A DNA stretch of 64,000 bases, taken from NCBI RefSeq assembly GCF_008326345.1, contig NZ_BJEN01000002.1, positions 558,001 through 622,000 on the forward strand, given 5' to 3'. A program made the translations under genes and the position numbers. This stretch comes from Cutibacterium modestum (GTDB lineage: Bacteria; Actinomycetota; Actinomycetes; Propionibacteriales; Propionibacteriaceae). The notes under the pieces are model-generated. The model was not told the origin of the DNA. It was given only the letters and a program-made list of their open reading frames with translations, and made no database searches. Shown piece by piece: positions 1 through 8,323 of the stretch (positions are counted from its first letter, which is position 1; every line of letters begins with the position of its first letter).

Positions 1-270
1 TCCGGATCTACCGTCAGGGTGACCCTCGATGACCCCACCGGGCTAACCGATGGCCTGCACGCTTTCCCTGGTGTTACCGATGTCACCGTCCAGGGACAGC
101 AACTCATCATGCATACCGATCAACCCGACGATCTGGCTCGTCACCTCCTGACCCGCACCGACGCCCACGGGCTACTCATCTCGACGACGACCCTTGAGGA
201 CGCTTTCGTCCAACTCACAGGCTCCAACGACCCCCGCGATAATTCCGACGACTCGGAGGCAGCAGCATGA
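1..270 (+). CDS. ABC transporter ATP-binding protein, C-terminal part (partial)
   Basis: Open reading frame entering from the left edge; only the last 89 residues are visible. The Walker and signature motifs lie outside the window. The tail has the small accessory domain typical of drug-export ATPases, ending in an LEDAFVQLTG motif, which closely resembles the LEDVFLxLTG end of daunorubicin-resistance-type (DrrA-like) ATPases. The stop overlaps the start of the next gene by four bases, so it is translationally coupled to the permease and should energise it. The substrate cannot be told. Confidence 0.8.
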   Translation, partial: SGSTVRVTLDDPTGLTDGLHAFPGVTDVTVQGQQLIMHTDQPDDLARHLLTRTDAHGLLISTTTLEDAFVQLTGSNDPRDNSDDSEAAA

Positions 271-1016
271 TCAGTTACGCCCTTCTCGACACCCGCAGGT
301 TGCTTCGCAACACCGGCGGCATCATCTTTACTATCCTTATGCCTGCTGGCTTCTACCTTATTTTCGGAGCCACCCAACCGAACCTCGATACCGCCGTTGC
401 TCATGGAAACGTCAAGGCGACGATCATGGTATCCATGGCCGTCTACGGGGCCATCATGGCCGTCACTATGTGGGGGTCCCAAGCCGCCCTCGAACAGCAG
501 CGCGGATGGGGCCGTCAGCTGGCGCTTACCCCGATGACGCCGTTGAAATACGTCTTCTCGAAGGTGCTGACGATTGAAACTGTGGCTTTGGTTCCGCTGG
601 CGATCGTTTTCGTCACGGGTGCTGCCACCAATGCCCGCGCTGACGGGTTGCGCTGGCTGTGGACCTTCCTGCTGTGCTGGGTGTGCTCGATGCCCTTCAC
701 TCTGTTCGGTCTGGCCGTCGCCCTGCTGGTGCGTGGCGAGACAGCAACCGGGATCACTTCCTTTTGCATCGTCGCCCTGTCCTTCCTCGGCAATATGTTT
801 ATCCCGCTAAGTGGATTCATTCTGAAAGTGTCGCGATTCACCCCGATGTATGGGCCCGGTCAGCTGACGCGGATGCCGCTCATCGGAAAGCAGATGGTGA
901 CGATGGACGGCGTGATTAACGAGCCGGTGTGGCGTCCTGTCGTCAGTATTATCGCTTGGACGATCATCATGGGGATCGTGGCGGTGCTGGTGGGCAGACG
1001 CCGTCAGAACCGCTGA
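267..1016 (+). CDS. ABC-2 type transporter permease
   Basis: 249-residue integral membrane protein with about six hydrophobic segments (near residues 15-35, 55-72, 105-125, 135-158, 165-185 and 222-245), the layout of ABC-2 export permeases. It follows the ATPase with an ATGA overlap and is followed 92 bases later by a two-component system, an arrangement common for exporters controlled by, or sensed together with, a LuxR-type regulator pair. Likely exports a lipid, drug or peptide; substrate unknown. Confidence 0.8.
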   Translation: MISYALLDTRRLLRNTGGIIFTILMPAGFYLIFGATQPNLDTAVAHGNVKATIMVSMAVYGAIMAVTMWGSQAALEQQRGWGRQLALTPMTPLKYVFSKVLTIETVALVPLAIVFVTGAATNARADGLRWLWTFLLCWVCSMPFTLFGLAVALLVRGETATGITSFCIVALSFLGNMFIPLSGFILKVSRFTPMYGPGQLTRMPLIGKQMVTMDGVINEPVWRPVVSIIAWTIIMGIVAVLVGRRRQNR

Positions 1017-1108
1017 TAAGGGCCGAGTAAGCGAGAAGCCCACTCGGCGACGGGGTCGGCCATGACAGCACCCGTGGAATCAACTGGGCCAGCAGGAAGG
1101 AGACCACC

Positions 1109-2236
1109 ATGGCAGTGATCGTAGGGGCATCGACCTCGATTCCCCTACGCCGTCGCAACCGCAACGCCCTCGCTGCTGGTATCTGGCTCGTTTTCCTGGC
1201 CTATGCTGTGATGTCCCTTCAGAGCTCGCATTTACCGCCATGGCGTATTGCTTTGGGCTGGATGGGGTTGGCCATCTTCGCGCTGTTCTACCTGGCGCTG
1301 TTCTGGTGGCATGTCGACGGCCTGGAACTGTGGTACACAAAGCATCAGGTTCGCGCAAGTGCCATCGTGGGTCAGATTATGCTCGTGGTCTTGTGCGCCC
1401 TATTGGCCCTTGTCAGACCCAAGGTGGCGGCCAGTGTGCTGGCATACCCGATAGCCTTCGCTGTCTTCCAGATGCCTGAGGTAGCCCTAGGGATCACGCT
1501 CGCCATCGAGGTTGTCGGGATGGCCGTCCTGGTGTGGGTCACTCCGAGCTTGATGGCGTGGGCGATCGGTTCAGCCATCTCGGTTGCTGTAGTGACGGTG
1601 GTGGGGGTCCTGGAGCGGGCGGCCTGCCGGGGGCAGTTGGCTCGTCAAGCCGAACAGGACGTCCTGACACGTCTGGAGGAACGCCAACGGGTCGCCTCCG
1701 ATGTCCACGACCTGCTCGGTCAGACACTCACGGTTATGGCCATGAAGGCCCAGTTGGTGGAACGCCTCATTGGCACCGACCCGGACGCTGCGCGTGCCCA
1801 GGCGGTCGAACTGCACGGATTGTCGCGCCACGCCTTGGCACAGGTGCGAGAACTGGTCAGCGGCATGGCCCGCATGGAGGTCGATGCGCAACTGGCGGCG
1901 GCTCGCACGGCGCTTGAGGCTGCTGGGGTCGAATGCGTCGTCTCCGATTCGCGTACCCATGGAGGCCACGAGGAGGACTCGGCTTTCGACACAGTGCGCG
2001 GCTGGGTGTTGCGCGAGGCGGTGACGAATGTTGTGCGTCACGCGCAGTCCCATACCTGCCTCATCGAGGTCGGTGACGAGATTCTGGCCATCAGCGATGA
2101 TGGCCGGGGTCGGAGTAATGCCCCCGAGGGCAATGGTTTGACGGGAATGCGCCGGCGGGTCGAGGCAGCAGGGGGAGAGCTGTGGATCGGACCGGGGGAG
2201 CGCGACCACGGTACCCGGATCATCGTGACAGGCTGA
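1109..2236 (+). CDS. Two-component sensor histidine kinase (HisKA_3/NarL type)
   Basis: 375 residues. The first ~170 residues form about six membrane segments with little periplasmic sequence. A HisKA_3 dimerisation domain follows, with the phospho-acceptor His in the ERQRVASDVHDLLGQ motif near residue 200, then an HATPase domain with N-box (NVVRHAQS) and G-boxes (ISDDGRG, GNGLTGM). This is the DesK/LiaS-like intramembrane-sensing class. It lies five bases upstream of its cognate response regulator and just after an ABC exporter, suggesting it senses envelope stress or the exporter's substrate (inference). Confidence 0.88.
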   Translation: MAVIVGASTSIPLRRRNRNALAAGIWLVFLAYAVMSLQSSHLPPWRIALGWMGLAIFALFYLALFWWHVDGLELWYTKHQVRASAIVGQIMLVVLCALLALVRPKVAASVLAYPIAFAVFQMPEVALGITLAIEVVGMAVLVWVTPSLMAWAIGSAISVAVVTVVGVLERAACRGQLARQAEQDVLTRLEERQRVASDVHDLLGQTLTVMAMKAQLVERLIGTDPDAARAQAVELHGLSRHALAQVRELVSGMARMEVDAQLAAARTALEAAGVECVVSDSRTHGGHEEDSAFDTVRGWVLREAVTNVVRHAQSHTCLIEVGDEILAISDDGRGRSNAPEGNGLTGMRRRVEAAGGELWIGPGERDHGTRIIVTG

Positions 2237-2240
2237 GACC

Positions 2241-2861
2241 ATGATCGATAAGACCATGATCAAGCTCGTGCTGGCCGACGACCAGACCCTCGTACGCGGC
2301 GCTCTGGCAGCCCTGCTTAGCATGGAGAACGACCTGGAGATCGTTGGTACGTGTGGTCGGGGAGACGAGGTGTTCGCCCTTGTGCAGGCCACCCATGCCG
2401 ACGTGTGTCTGCTCGACATCGAGATGCCAGGTATCGACGGGATCACCGTCGCCGCTGAGCTGAGAGACCAGGCATCGTGGTGTCGAGTTCTCATTGTGAC
2501 GACCTTCGGGCGGCCGGGTTATCTGCGGCGGGCCATGGATGCCGGTGTGGCTGGGTTCCTCGTCAAGGACACCCCAGCTGAGGACCTGGCCCGAGTGGTG
2601 CGCGAGGTCCATGCCGGAGGTCGAGTTATCGACCCAGCTTTGGCCGCCGAATCCCTCATCGAGGGACACAATCCCTTGTCGGAGCGGGAACGGGAGATTC
2701 TGCGGCTGGCCGAGTCGGGGGCCTCCATCTCCCTCATCGCCTCCCAGCTCTATCTGTCGGTGGGCACGGTGCGCAACCACGTATCCTCGGCCATCGGCAA
2801 GACGGGTGCTGCGAATCGCACCGAGGCTGCCGTCACGGCTCGACAGCGGGGGTGGTTGTGA
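2241..2861 (+). CDS. LuxR/NarL-family response regulator
   Basis: 206 residues: receiver domain at 1-125 with acidic pocket (ADDQ) and phospho-acceptor Asp in LLDIEMPGIDG near residue 58, then a LuxR-type helix-turn-helix (LSEREREILRLAESGASISLIASQLYLS begins near residue 145; key residues E, VGTVRNHV). Partner of the upstream kinase; together they probably control the neighbouring ABC exporter. A second in-frame ATG lies 15 bases downstream and starts exactly at the conserved receiver strand, so the true start could be 2256. Confidence 0.88.
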   Translation: MIDKTMIKLVLADDQTLVRGALAALLSMENDLEIVGTCGRGDEVFALVQATHADVCLLDIEMPGIDGITVAAELRDQASWCRVLIVTTFGRPGYLRRAMDAGVAGFLVKDTPAEDLARVVREVHAGGRVIDPALAAESLIEGHNPLSEREREILRLAESGASISLIASQLYLSVGTVRNHVSSAIGKTGAANRTEAAVTARQRGWL

Positions 2862-3156
2862 GGAGATTCGTGATTGCGGCCGCGGGCGTTGCGCAGCGGT
2901 GGTGACAAGGCGAGCCAACAGTCTGACATCCCAAGGTCGAGGTCATGAGGGAGATTGCCCATTGTGCTGGAGTCGGCTGCGAGTCTTTATACAACCCTCT
3001 CAGGGCGATCCGGGACCTATGCTTTCAAAGTCCAGTCAATGTGTTCGGGAGGTCTCGACGGCGATCTGGTGATTGTTGACACGCGCGATGAGTGGAAAGA
3101 GGACCCTACATCCTCGCTAGCGCTGATGGACGTGGGACACACCGCTGATTGACTGG
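2862..3156. other. Intergenic stretch, no gene recognised
   Basis: About 300 bases between the response regulator and the convergent phosphatase. A 65-codon reading frame on the plus strand has no start context or recognisable motif and was not called. No clear terminator hairpin was seen. Confidence 0.4.
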
Positions 3157-3744
3157 TTACGACAGCGAAAGCCGCCGATGCGACTCGCTGAGGTTCACAT
3201 CTCGCGCTATGACACTTCCGTTCGTCAGTGGAAGGTCCCAGTCGAGGTCGCGGTGACTGCGACCGTCGAGAATCCCCAGCAGGACCCGCATGGTGTCACC
3301 GTGGGTGACGAGGACGATCGCCGGTAGGTCGCGAGCTGCCACGTCATCCAACAGGCTGCGGCACCTCTCCGCCACATCCGCGAGCGACTCCCCACCAGCC
3401 CATCGCACGTCGGCCGGATGTACACCCGTTGGCTGGGGAAGGGGCTCGAGATCATCCGCGGTGTGACCCTCCATGGCTCCCAACCCTTGCTCGCGCAGCC
3501 GTGGGTCGGTCGTCGCTGGTACGCCCAGCACCCGCGCGATAGGACGAGCTGTCTGACGCGCCCGCTTCTGGTCGGAGGCGATGATCGGGGTGTCGTGGGG
3601 TACCAGACCTGCCACCGTGTGAGCGGCCTGGCGAGCCTGGCGTCTCCCGAGCATCGTCAGGGGAATACCCATTGTCTGCCCTTGGATGCGCCCTTGACGA
3701 TTCCACGTCGACTGCCCGTGCCTGACGATGACGATGCGACTCAC
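3157..3744 (-). CDS. Histidine phosphatase family protein, possible alpha-ribazole phosphatase
   Basis: 195 residues from a GTG start that places the catalytic RHGQSTWN motif at residues 8-15, as expected for the family; the longer frame adds an implausible arginine-rich leader that would overlap cbiB. A second conserved motif, THGDTM, lies near residue 150. The branch contains cofactor-dependent phosphoglycerate mutases and CobC, which removes phosphate in the last steps of cobalamin assembly. It is divergent from cbiB with a 54-base gap, so CobC function is plausible but is inferred from position only. Confidence 0.75.
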   Translation of the reverse strand: MSRIVIVRHGQSTWNRQGRIQGQTMGIPLTMLGRRQARQAAHTVAGLVPHDTPIIASDQKRARQTARPIARVLGVPATTDPRLREQGLGAMEGHTADDLEPLPQPTGVHPADVRWAGGESLADVAERCRSLLDDVAARDLPAIVLVTHGDTMRVLLGILDGRSHRDLDWDLPLTNGSVIARDVNLSESHRRLSLS

Positions 3745-3798
3745 CCCACGAAGGCTACCCGGGCGTCTTGATAACTCGCTCTCGATAAGGTGTAAGGC

Positions 3799-4848
3799 AT
3801 GTCGATCACGCCACGTCGCCACACCGCCGCCGGTCTGCTGGCCCGGGCGGCCGGGCTGGGGCTAGGCATCATCGCCGACCGCATCGTGCCCGACCCACAG
3901 ACCCATCACCCGGTGGCCGTATTCGGCTCGGCGGTCGCCCGGTTGGAAAAGATCATGTACGCGGATTCGGTTCGGCGTGGTGCCATCTTTACCGCCGCAT
4001 GCCTGACTCCGCTCACCGTTGCTGGAACCCTTGTCGACCGCTTCACCCGGCATCGATCGGCACTGCGCATCGCCACCACCGCCCTGACCACGTGGGCCGT
4101 CATCGGGTCCGCATCCCTGGCTCGGGAAGGACGGGCGATGGCTGACCACTTGGCCGACAATGACCTGCGTGCCGCGCACAAACGTCTACCGCACCTGTGT
4201 GGGCGCGACCCTGACGCCCTCGACGCCCCTGAGATCGCCCGAGGCACCGTCGAGTCCATGGCCGAGAACGCCTCCGATGCCGCCGTCGCATCGATCTGGT
4301 GGGGTGCAATCGCCGGGTTGCCCGGCCTACTCGTCCACCGCGGGACCAACACCCTCGATGCCATGATCGGCCACCACAACGATCGCTATGAATACTTCGG
4401 CAAGGTGGCGGCTCACCTCGACGACGCCGTCAATTGGGTGCCAGCTCGGCTTACCGGAGCCTTGGCTGCTGCGTGTGCCCCGATGGTCGGAGGCGATCGC
4501 GCAACCACCTGGCGAGTGATGCGGGCCGAGCATGGCCACCATCCCAGCCCCAACGGCGGCTGGTGCGAGTCTGCCTGGGCAGCAGCCCTCGGCATTCAAC
4601 TCGGCGGACGTAACGTTTACTACGGTAACCGGGTGGAGTTCCGTCCCCTGTTGGGGTCGGGCCCGCGTCCCGACGCCAACAAGACAGCAGACGCGGCGCT
4701 CCTGGTCACTACGGTTACCATGGCAGCCACCTGCTGCGCTGTCGCAGGGCTGGCCAGTGTAGCCCACGTGCTGTTTTACGGTGGCCCGATTCCACGCGGT
4801 CTTCTGCCACACAGCACAAGGCGTCGATCACAAGGAGACTCACAGTGA
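3799..4848 (+). CDS. cbiB: Adenosylcobinamide-phosphate synthase CbiB/CobD
   Basis: 349 residues, membrane-associated enzyme that attaches (R)-1-amino-2-propanol phosphate to adenosylcobyric acid. Diagnostic features are the N-terminal LGIIADRIVPDPQTHHPVA region, GTVESMAENASDA in the middle and HNDRYEYFGKVAAHLDD, all CbiB hallmarks. It is first of a pair with cobQ, overlapping by four bases. No cobalamin riboswitch was seen in the 54-base gap in front of it, so unlike most of the island it may not be B12-repressed directly. Confidence 0.93.
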   Translation: MSITPRRHTAAGLLARAAGLGLGIIADRIVPDPQTHHPVAVFGSAVARLEKIMYADSVRRGAIFTAACLTPLTVAGTLVDRFTRHRSALRIATTALTTWAVIGSASLAREGRAMADHLADNDLRAAHKRLPHLCGRDPDALDAPEIARGTVESMAENASDAAVASIWWGAIAGLPGLLVHRGTNTLDAMIGHHNDRYEYFGKVAAHLDDAVNWVPARLTGALAAACAPMVGGDRATTWRVMRAEHGHHPSPNGGWCESAWAAALGIQLGGRNVYYGNRVEFRPLLGSGPRPDANKTADAALLVTTVTMAATCCAVAGLASVAHVLFYGGPIPRGLLPHSTRRRSQGDSQ

Positions 4849-6299
4849 CCGGAATCCTCGTCGCCGGAACATCCTCGGACGCTGGCAAATCCCTCGTCGT
4901 CACCGCCTTGTGTCGGGTCGCCCGGCGTCGCGGCGTCCACGTGGTGCCCTTCAAGGCCCAAAACATGTCGAATAACTCGATGGTGTGTGCCGACGGTTCC
5001 GAAATCGGCCGGGCCCAGTACCTCCAGGCCACCGCAGCCGGCGTGGAACCAACCTCTGCCATGAACCCCGTCCTGCTCAAACCGGGCACTGATCGACGCT
5101 CCTTCATCGTGCTGCGCGGAAAACCCTGCGGAACGTTGGAGGCGGGGGAGTACACCACCGGACGGCGTCGCCTAGCCGATGCCGCATGGTCAGCCTACGA
5201 CGAACTTGCCGCGACCCACGATCTGGTGATCTGCGAGGGAGCCGGATCTCCGGCCGAAATCAACCTTCGCCGCGGCGACTACACGAACATGGGTTTGGCT
5301 AGAGCCAAGAACCTTCCGGTGGTCGTGGTCGGCGATATCGACCGGGGTGGGGTGCTCGCCAGCCTCTTTGGTACCTGGGCGCTCCTCGACGATGACGACC
5401 GGGCACTGTTAGCCGGGTACATCATCAACAAGTTCCGTGGTGACGATGCCATCCTCGCTCCCGGACTTGAGGAGGTCACTCGGCGTACCGGCATGCCGAG
5501 TTTCGGCGTGCTGCCCTGGGTGCCGGGGGTTTGGCTCGACGGCGAGGATGCCTTGGAGGTGGGACGGTGGCGTTACGAAGGTAACGCCACCGTCCCGTCA
5601 GCTTTGCGGGTGGCCGTGGTGCGATTCCCGCGCATCTCGAATGCCACCGACGTCGATGCTATGGCCGGTGAAAGCGGCGTCAACGTCCAGGTGACGACAA
5701 ACCCGGACACGTGTCAGATTGCCGACGTCCTCGTCCTGCCGGGGTCACGGTCCACTGTGTCTGACCTGGAATGGTTGCGACGCTCGGGCATCGCCGACGT
5801 CGTGACTCGTCGTGCCGAGCAGGGGCGCACCGTGGTGGGTATCTGCGGCGGGTATCAGATGCTGTGCCGCACCATCATCGACCCCGACGGTCAGGAGGCG
5901 GCTCCGGGCACTGTCGTCGGGGGGCTCGGGTTGCTGCCGGTCGAGGTCGACTTCGGCGCTACCAAGACCCTTACCCTGTCGCACGGGAGGTGGCGGGGTA
6001 TCGACGTCGGCGGTTACGAGATCCATCACGGCGTCTGTCACCCGCTCGAGGAGGTTGAGGCCTTCCTCGATGGAGTCCGCGTGGGCTCGGTGTGGGGGAC
6101 GATGTGGCACGGGGCCTTCGAGCATGATGAGTTCCGACGTACCTGGCTTTCCGATATTGCCCGTCACGCTGGTTCATCCTGGCGCCCCAACCCCGACGAG
6201 CCGGGTTATCAGGTTAGACGCGAGGCTATGATCGAAACCCTCGCCGATGCCGTGGAGGCCCATGTCGATGTCGATCAGATACTGCATCTGGCTCGCTGA
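4845..6299 (+). CDS. cobQ: Cobyric acid synthase CobQ/CbiP
   Basis: 484 residues, the usual family length. It amidates the b, d, e and g side chains of adenosyl-cobyrinic a,c-diamide using glutamine and ATP. The N-terminal domain is dethiobiotin-synthetase-like (VAGTSSDAGKS P-loop at residues 5-15; FKAQNMSNNS), and the C-terminal class I glutamine amidotransferase domain has the nucleophile Cys in GICGGYQML and a catalytic His near the end (GTMWHGAFEHD). Coupled to cbiB by an ATGA overlap. Confidence 0.95.
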   Translation: MTGILVAGTSSDAGKSLVVTALCRVARRRGVHVVPFKAQNMSNNSMVCADGSEIGRAQYLQATAAGVEPTSAMNPVLLKPGTDRRSFIVLRGKPCGTLEAGEYTTGRRRLADAAWSAYDELAATHDLVICEGAGSPAEINLRRGDYTNMGLARAKNLPVVVVGDIDRGGVLASLFGTWALLDDDDRALLAGYIINKFRGDDAILAPGLEEVTRRTGMPSFGVLPWVPGVWLDGEDALEVGRWRYEGNATVPSALRVAVVRFPRISNATDVDAMAGESGVNVQVTTNPDTCQIADVLVLPGSRSTVSDLEWLRRSGIADVVTRRAEQGRTVVGICGGYQMLCRTIIDPDGQEAAPGTVVGGLGLLPVEVDFGATKTLTLSHGRWRGIDVGGYEIHHGVCHPLEEVEAFLDGVRVGSVWGTMWHGAFEHDEFRRTWLSDIARHAGSSWRPNPDEPGYQVRREAMIETLADAVEAHVDVDQILHLAR

Positions 6300-6469
6300 G
6301 GGCGGCTGAGGTGCCTCCCCACTCGGCGACGGGCTCGGCCACCTCGGCTCGGAGGACTTGGCCCAAACCGTACTGTATGCAAGAACGGCTCCGTGACGAT
6401 GGAGAACACGGCGTTGGGGATGTGTTCCTGGCAGTGCTGGGTGTGTGGCCTCTCGTCTCAGCTATGCTC

Positions 6470-6590
6470 GACACGCGATCGGGCGATGAGCAATGCCGGT
6501 GCAAGTCCGGAGCGGTCCCGCCACTGTAACACCCCATGCGGTGTAGCCAGACGCTTTCCCGACTCCTGCCGAACAAACCGTCAGGCGAGG
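6470..6590 (+). promoter_or_regulatory. Cobalamin riboswitch upstream of cbiL
   Basis: The leader carries the conserved AdoCbl aptamer core GGTGCAAGTCCGGAGCGGTC and then CCCGCCACTGTAA, followed by a B12-box-like segment (GTAGCCAGACGC near 6543). It ends about 20 bases before the cbiL start and its GAGGAGAA ribosome binding site, so it probably occludes translation or stops transcription when B12 is plentiful. It controls cbiL-cbiF-cbiEGH-cbiX. Boundaries are approximate. Confidence 0.88.
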
Positions 6591-6608
6591 ATATCTGAGG
6601 AGAACTAC

Positions 6609-7364
6609 ATGAATGATGCCACGTCACGCACGCTCTTCGGAGTGGGGGTCGGTCCGGGAGACCCGGAACTGGTCACCCTAAAAACCGTGCACATTTTGCG
6701 TGAGGCAGACGTCATCCTCGTCCCTTACACCGAGGCCACTACTGACGGTCCGGGGCGTGCCGAGCGCATCATTACGGCTATCGCCCCCGAGATCACCGAG
6801 CGCATCAAACGCATCCCCTTTTCAATGCGGGAGAGGTCCGGCGTCGGTGAGAAGCGCAAGGCCTCATGGCAAGTCTCCGCAGACGCCGTGGTGACAGCCT
6901 TCGGCGAGGGAGCCCGTACTGTTGCCCTCGCCACCGTCGGAGATCCGACTGTTTTCTCTACCTTCACCTACCTGCGTGCCAACGTTGAGGAGAGGCTGCC
7001 CGACGTCACCGTCAAGTTGAGCCCCGGTATTACCGCCATGCAGGCCCTGTCAGCGGTGTCCGGGCGTCCGCTGGTGGAAGGCAAGGAGATCCTAGCTCTC
7101 GTCCCGGCCACCGTCGGCATAGACAAACTTGGGAAGGTCCTCGACCTCGTCGACTCGGTGGCCATCTACAAAGGCGGACGCAAACTTCCCGAGGTCGTCG
7201 AGCAGCTGCGCAGCCGGGACCGTCAAGCCGTCATCGGCACCGACATCACCCTAAAGTCCGAGCAGATTATCAACCTTGACGAAGTGACCGACGCGCAAAC
7301 CCTGCCGTACTTTTCGACCGTCCTTACCACTCCGGAGCGCACCACCACAGGAGGAAAACTGTGA
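6609..7364 (+). CDS. cbiL: Cobalt-factor II / precorrin-2 C20-methyltransferase
   Basis: 251 residues; transfers a methyl from SAM to C-20 of cobalt-factor II, the first ring methylation after cobalt insertion. Tetrapyrrole methylase fold: FGVGVGPGDPELVTLK near the N-terminus is the SAM-binding signature, and the GDPT turn lies near residue 110. A longer frame begins inside the riboswitch; the ATG at 6609 is chosen because it follows GAGGAGAA and begins just before the conserved glycine-rich loop. The next gene starts four bases before its stop. Confidence 0.93.
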   Translation: MNDATSRTLFGVGVGPGDPELVTLKTVHILREADVILVPYTEATTDGPGRAERIITAIAPEITERIKRIPFSMRERSGVGEKRKASWQVSADAVVTAFGEGARTVALATVGDPTVFSTFTYLRANVEERLPDVTVKLSPGITAMQALSAVSGRPLVEGKEILALVPATVGIDKLGKVLDLVDSVAIYKGGRKLPEVVEQLRSRDRQAVIGTDITLKSEQIINLDEVTDAQTLPYFSTVLTTPERTTTGGKL

Positions 7365-8323
7365 ACGAACCCCAGGCCGCACGACCTACTCAGCACGTGT
7401 CTGAGAAAGCCCTGGAGGATTTAGACCACAACGCCATCGAGCCTCCGCCGGTGTCCCGTCGCGATATCCCCGAAGGAGCCGGCAAGATCGTCTTCGTCGG
7501 GGCCGGTCCGGGCGCCCCAGACTTGGTAAGTGTGCGTGGCGCTCGAGTTATTGAGACTGCCGACATCATCATCTGGGCATCCAGCCTGGTACACCCCGAC
7601 ATGGTCGCCCGTCACAAGGAGGGCGCCGAGCTCATCGACTCCGCATCCATCCCGTTGGAAGACCTTGAACCCCTCTACATCCGCGCCCGTGACGAGGGGC
7701 TGGTGGTGGCCAGGGTCCACACCGGTGATCCGTCTATCTACGGGGCCACCGCAGAGCAGCGTGACTTGTGCCGTCGCATCGGCATCGACTTCGAGACCAT
7801 TCCTGGCATTTCTGCCTTTTCGGCCGCTGCTGCCCGGATGGACGTCGAAATTACCGTCCCAGAAGTCTCTCAGTCCCTCATCCTCACTCGGCTTGAGGGT
7901 GGGCGCACGCCCATGCCCGACGGCGAGACCGTCGCATCCTTTGCCCGCCACGGGGCGACCATGGCGATCTACCTGTCGGCAGCCCGTAACAAGGCGCTTC
8001 AGGAGGCCTTATTGGAGGGTGGGTATCCGTCCGAGACTCCGTGCATCATCGGATACGCGGTGACCTGGCCCGAGGAGATGATGTTCCGCTGCGACCTGGC
8101 TCACCTGTCGGAGACGATGCGCAACCACAAGCTATGGAAGCATGCCGTCGTCCTGGTGGGCCCGGCACTGGCGGAGGGACCGATCTCCACCCGCAGCCAC
8201 CTATACCATCCCGGCTTCCGCCACGAATACCGAGGTGCCGACGCTCAGGCCCACGCTGACCTTAAGACTCACGGCACCCGCGGCGTCTACCACCAGAACC
8301 CCGACACGAAGGGCAATTCATGA
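7361..8323 (+). CDS. cbiF: Cobalt-precorrin-4 C11-methyltransferase
   Basis: 320 residues; methylates C-11 of cobalt-precorrin-4. The SAM-binding motif FVGAGPGAPDLVSVRG starts near residue 45, GDPSIYG near 125 and PGISAFSAAAA near 148. About 40 hydrophilic residues precede the domain and about 35 follow it, making it longer than the ~255-residue family norm; these tails have no recognised function. ATGA overlaps on both sides place it firmly in the cbiL operon. Confidence 0.93.
   Translation: MNEPQAARPTQHVSEKALEDLDHNAIEPPPVSRRDIPEGAGKIVFVGAGPGAPDLVSVRGARVIETADIIIWASSLVHPDMVARHKEGAELIDSASIPLEDLEPLYIRARDEGLVVARVHTGDPSIYGATAEQRDLCRRIGIDFETIPGISAFSAAAARMDVEITVPEVSQSLILTRLEGGRTPMPDGETVASFARHGATMAIYLSAARNKALQEALLEGGYPSETPCIIGYAVTWPEEMMFRCDLAHLSETMRNHKLWKHAVVLVGPALAEGPISTRSHLYHPGFRHEYRGADAQAHADLKTHGTRGVYHQNPDTKGNS

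Noticed and set aside
1571-2494. 307-codon reading frame on the minus strand
   Set aside because: It is antisense to the kinase and response regulator, which have strong family motifs; no motif or start context of its own.
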